Assembly (NCBI GenBank): GCA_023055355.1
Contig: JALJCS010000004.1
Span: 32,735,744 to 32,799,743 of the forward strand
Length of the DNA stretch: 64,000 nucleotides
Direction: 5' to 3'
From: Agelaius tricolor
Taxonomy: Eukaryota > Chordata > Aves > Passeriformes > Icteridae
The position numbers and the translations under genes were made by a program. The notes beneath the pieces are model-generated. The model was not told where the DNA came from. It worked only from the letters and a program-made list of their open reading frames with translations, and did no database searches. Shown here one piece after another: positions 63,970-64,000 of the stretch. Numbering within the stretch: the first letter of the stretch is position 1; each line of letters opens with the position of its first letter.

Positions 63970-63988
63970 GCCTGACGGGAGCTGTAGT
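63970..63988 (-). promoter_or_regulatory. ZNF143/THAP11-type element (SBS2-like), copy 2, inverted
   Basis: On the minus strand ACTACAGCTCCCGTCAGGC contains the full ACTACA and TCCC cores with correct spacing and ends in GC. It lies 23 bp from copy 1 and points toward it. Confidence 0.75.
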
Positions 63989-64000
63989 TGCTGAGCGGGT

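Larger units (their letters stand above)
63050..64000. promoter_or_regulatory. CpG island and bidirectional MRPS27/PTCD2 promoter
   Basis: GC content and CpG density rise sharply from about 63050 and reach a maximum at 63540-63960. The region contains both start codons, pointing apart with 75 bp between them (63663-63737). No TATA box is seen, which fits a housekeeping CpG promoter. Transcription start sites cannot be placed from sequence alone. The island continues beyond the window end. Confidence 0.85.
63844..64000 (+). other. PTCD2: PTCD2 intron 1 (start)
   Basis: Begins GTACCG at 63844 and runs off the window. Very GC-rich; carries the two SBS-type elements. Confidence 0.6.

Noticed and set aside
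1..64000. CRISPR arrays, tRNA or rRNA genes, prokaryotic operons
   Set aside because: No regularly spaced repeats, no cloverleaf or rRNA-like sequence, and the window is clearly vertebrate nuclear DNA.

Overview
This is a piece of a vertebrate nuclear genome, most likely a bird and probably a songbird. The evidence is split coding exons with GT..AG introns, CR1 LINE fragments, and a solo LTR that resembles a family I remember from songbird genomes. No prokaryotic, plasmid or CRISPR features are present. The gene order MAP1B > (+), MRPS27 < (-), PTCD2 > (+) matches human 5q13.2. In birds that block is generally on the Z chromosome, so the window is probably Z-linked (inference).

Layout: (1) 1-7683 holds the 3' half of MAP1B: the end of its giant exon, including 13 copies of a 17-residue SPE..YSYE repeat, then the two last coding exons that finish light chain LC1. 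(2) 7684 to roughly 11.3-12.5 kb is the long MAP1B 3' UTR, with a 234-nt pyrimidine tract and three candidate AATAAA signals. (3) About 12.5-20 kb is intergenic, with a 641-bp solo ERV LTR (13420-14060) and a truncated CR1 carrying reverse-transcriptase remnants (about 14300-15310). (4) 20985-63662 is the complete MRPS27 gene on the minus strand. All eleven coding exons could be placed with consistent phases, giving 407 codons; the human protein is about 414 residues. Its intron 4 is 21 kb and is half of the gene. (5) About 63.0-64.0 kb is a CpG-rich bidirectional promoter. MRPS27 and the first coding exon of PTCD2 diverge from start codons only 75 bp apart. A YY1-type site overlaps the PTCD2 start, and two oppositely oriented ZNF143/THAP11-type elements follow.

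MAP1B is a neuronal microtubule and actin linker. MRPS27 (mS27) and PTCD2 are both mitochondrial PPR-type proteins acting in mitochondrial translation and RNA maturation, so their shared promoter could coordinate expression. I found no previously undescribed gene system. The points most worth checking are the promoter architecture, a perfect 17-bp-arm hairpin in MRPS27 intron 4, a 34-nt alternating purine-pyrimidine tract, and several short tandem duplications. The remaining open frames in introns and intergenic DNA look like chance ORFs.
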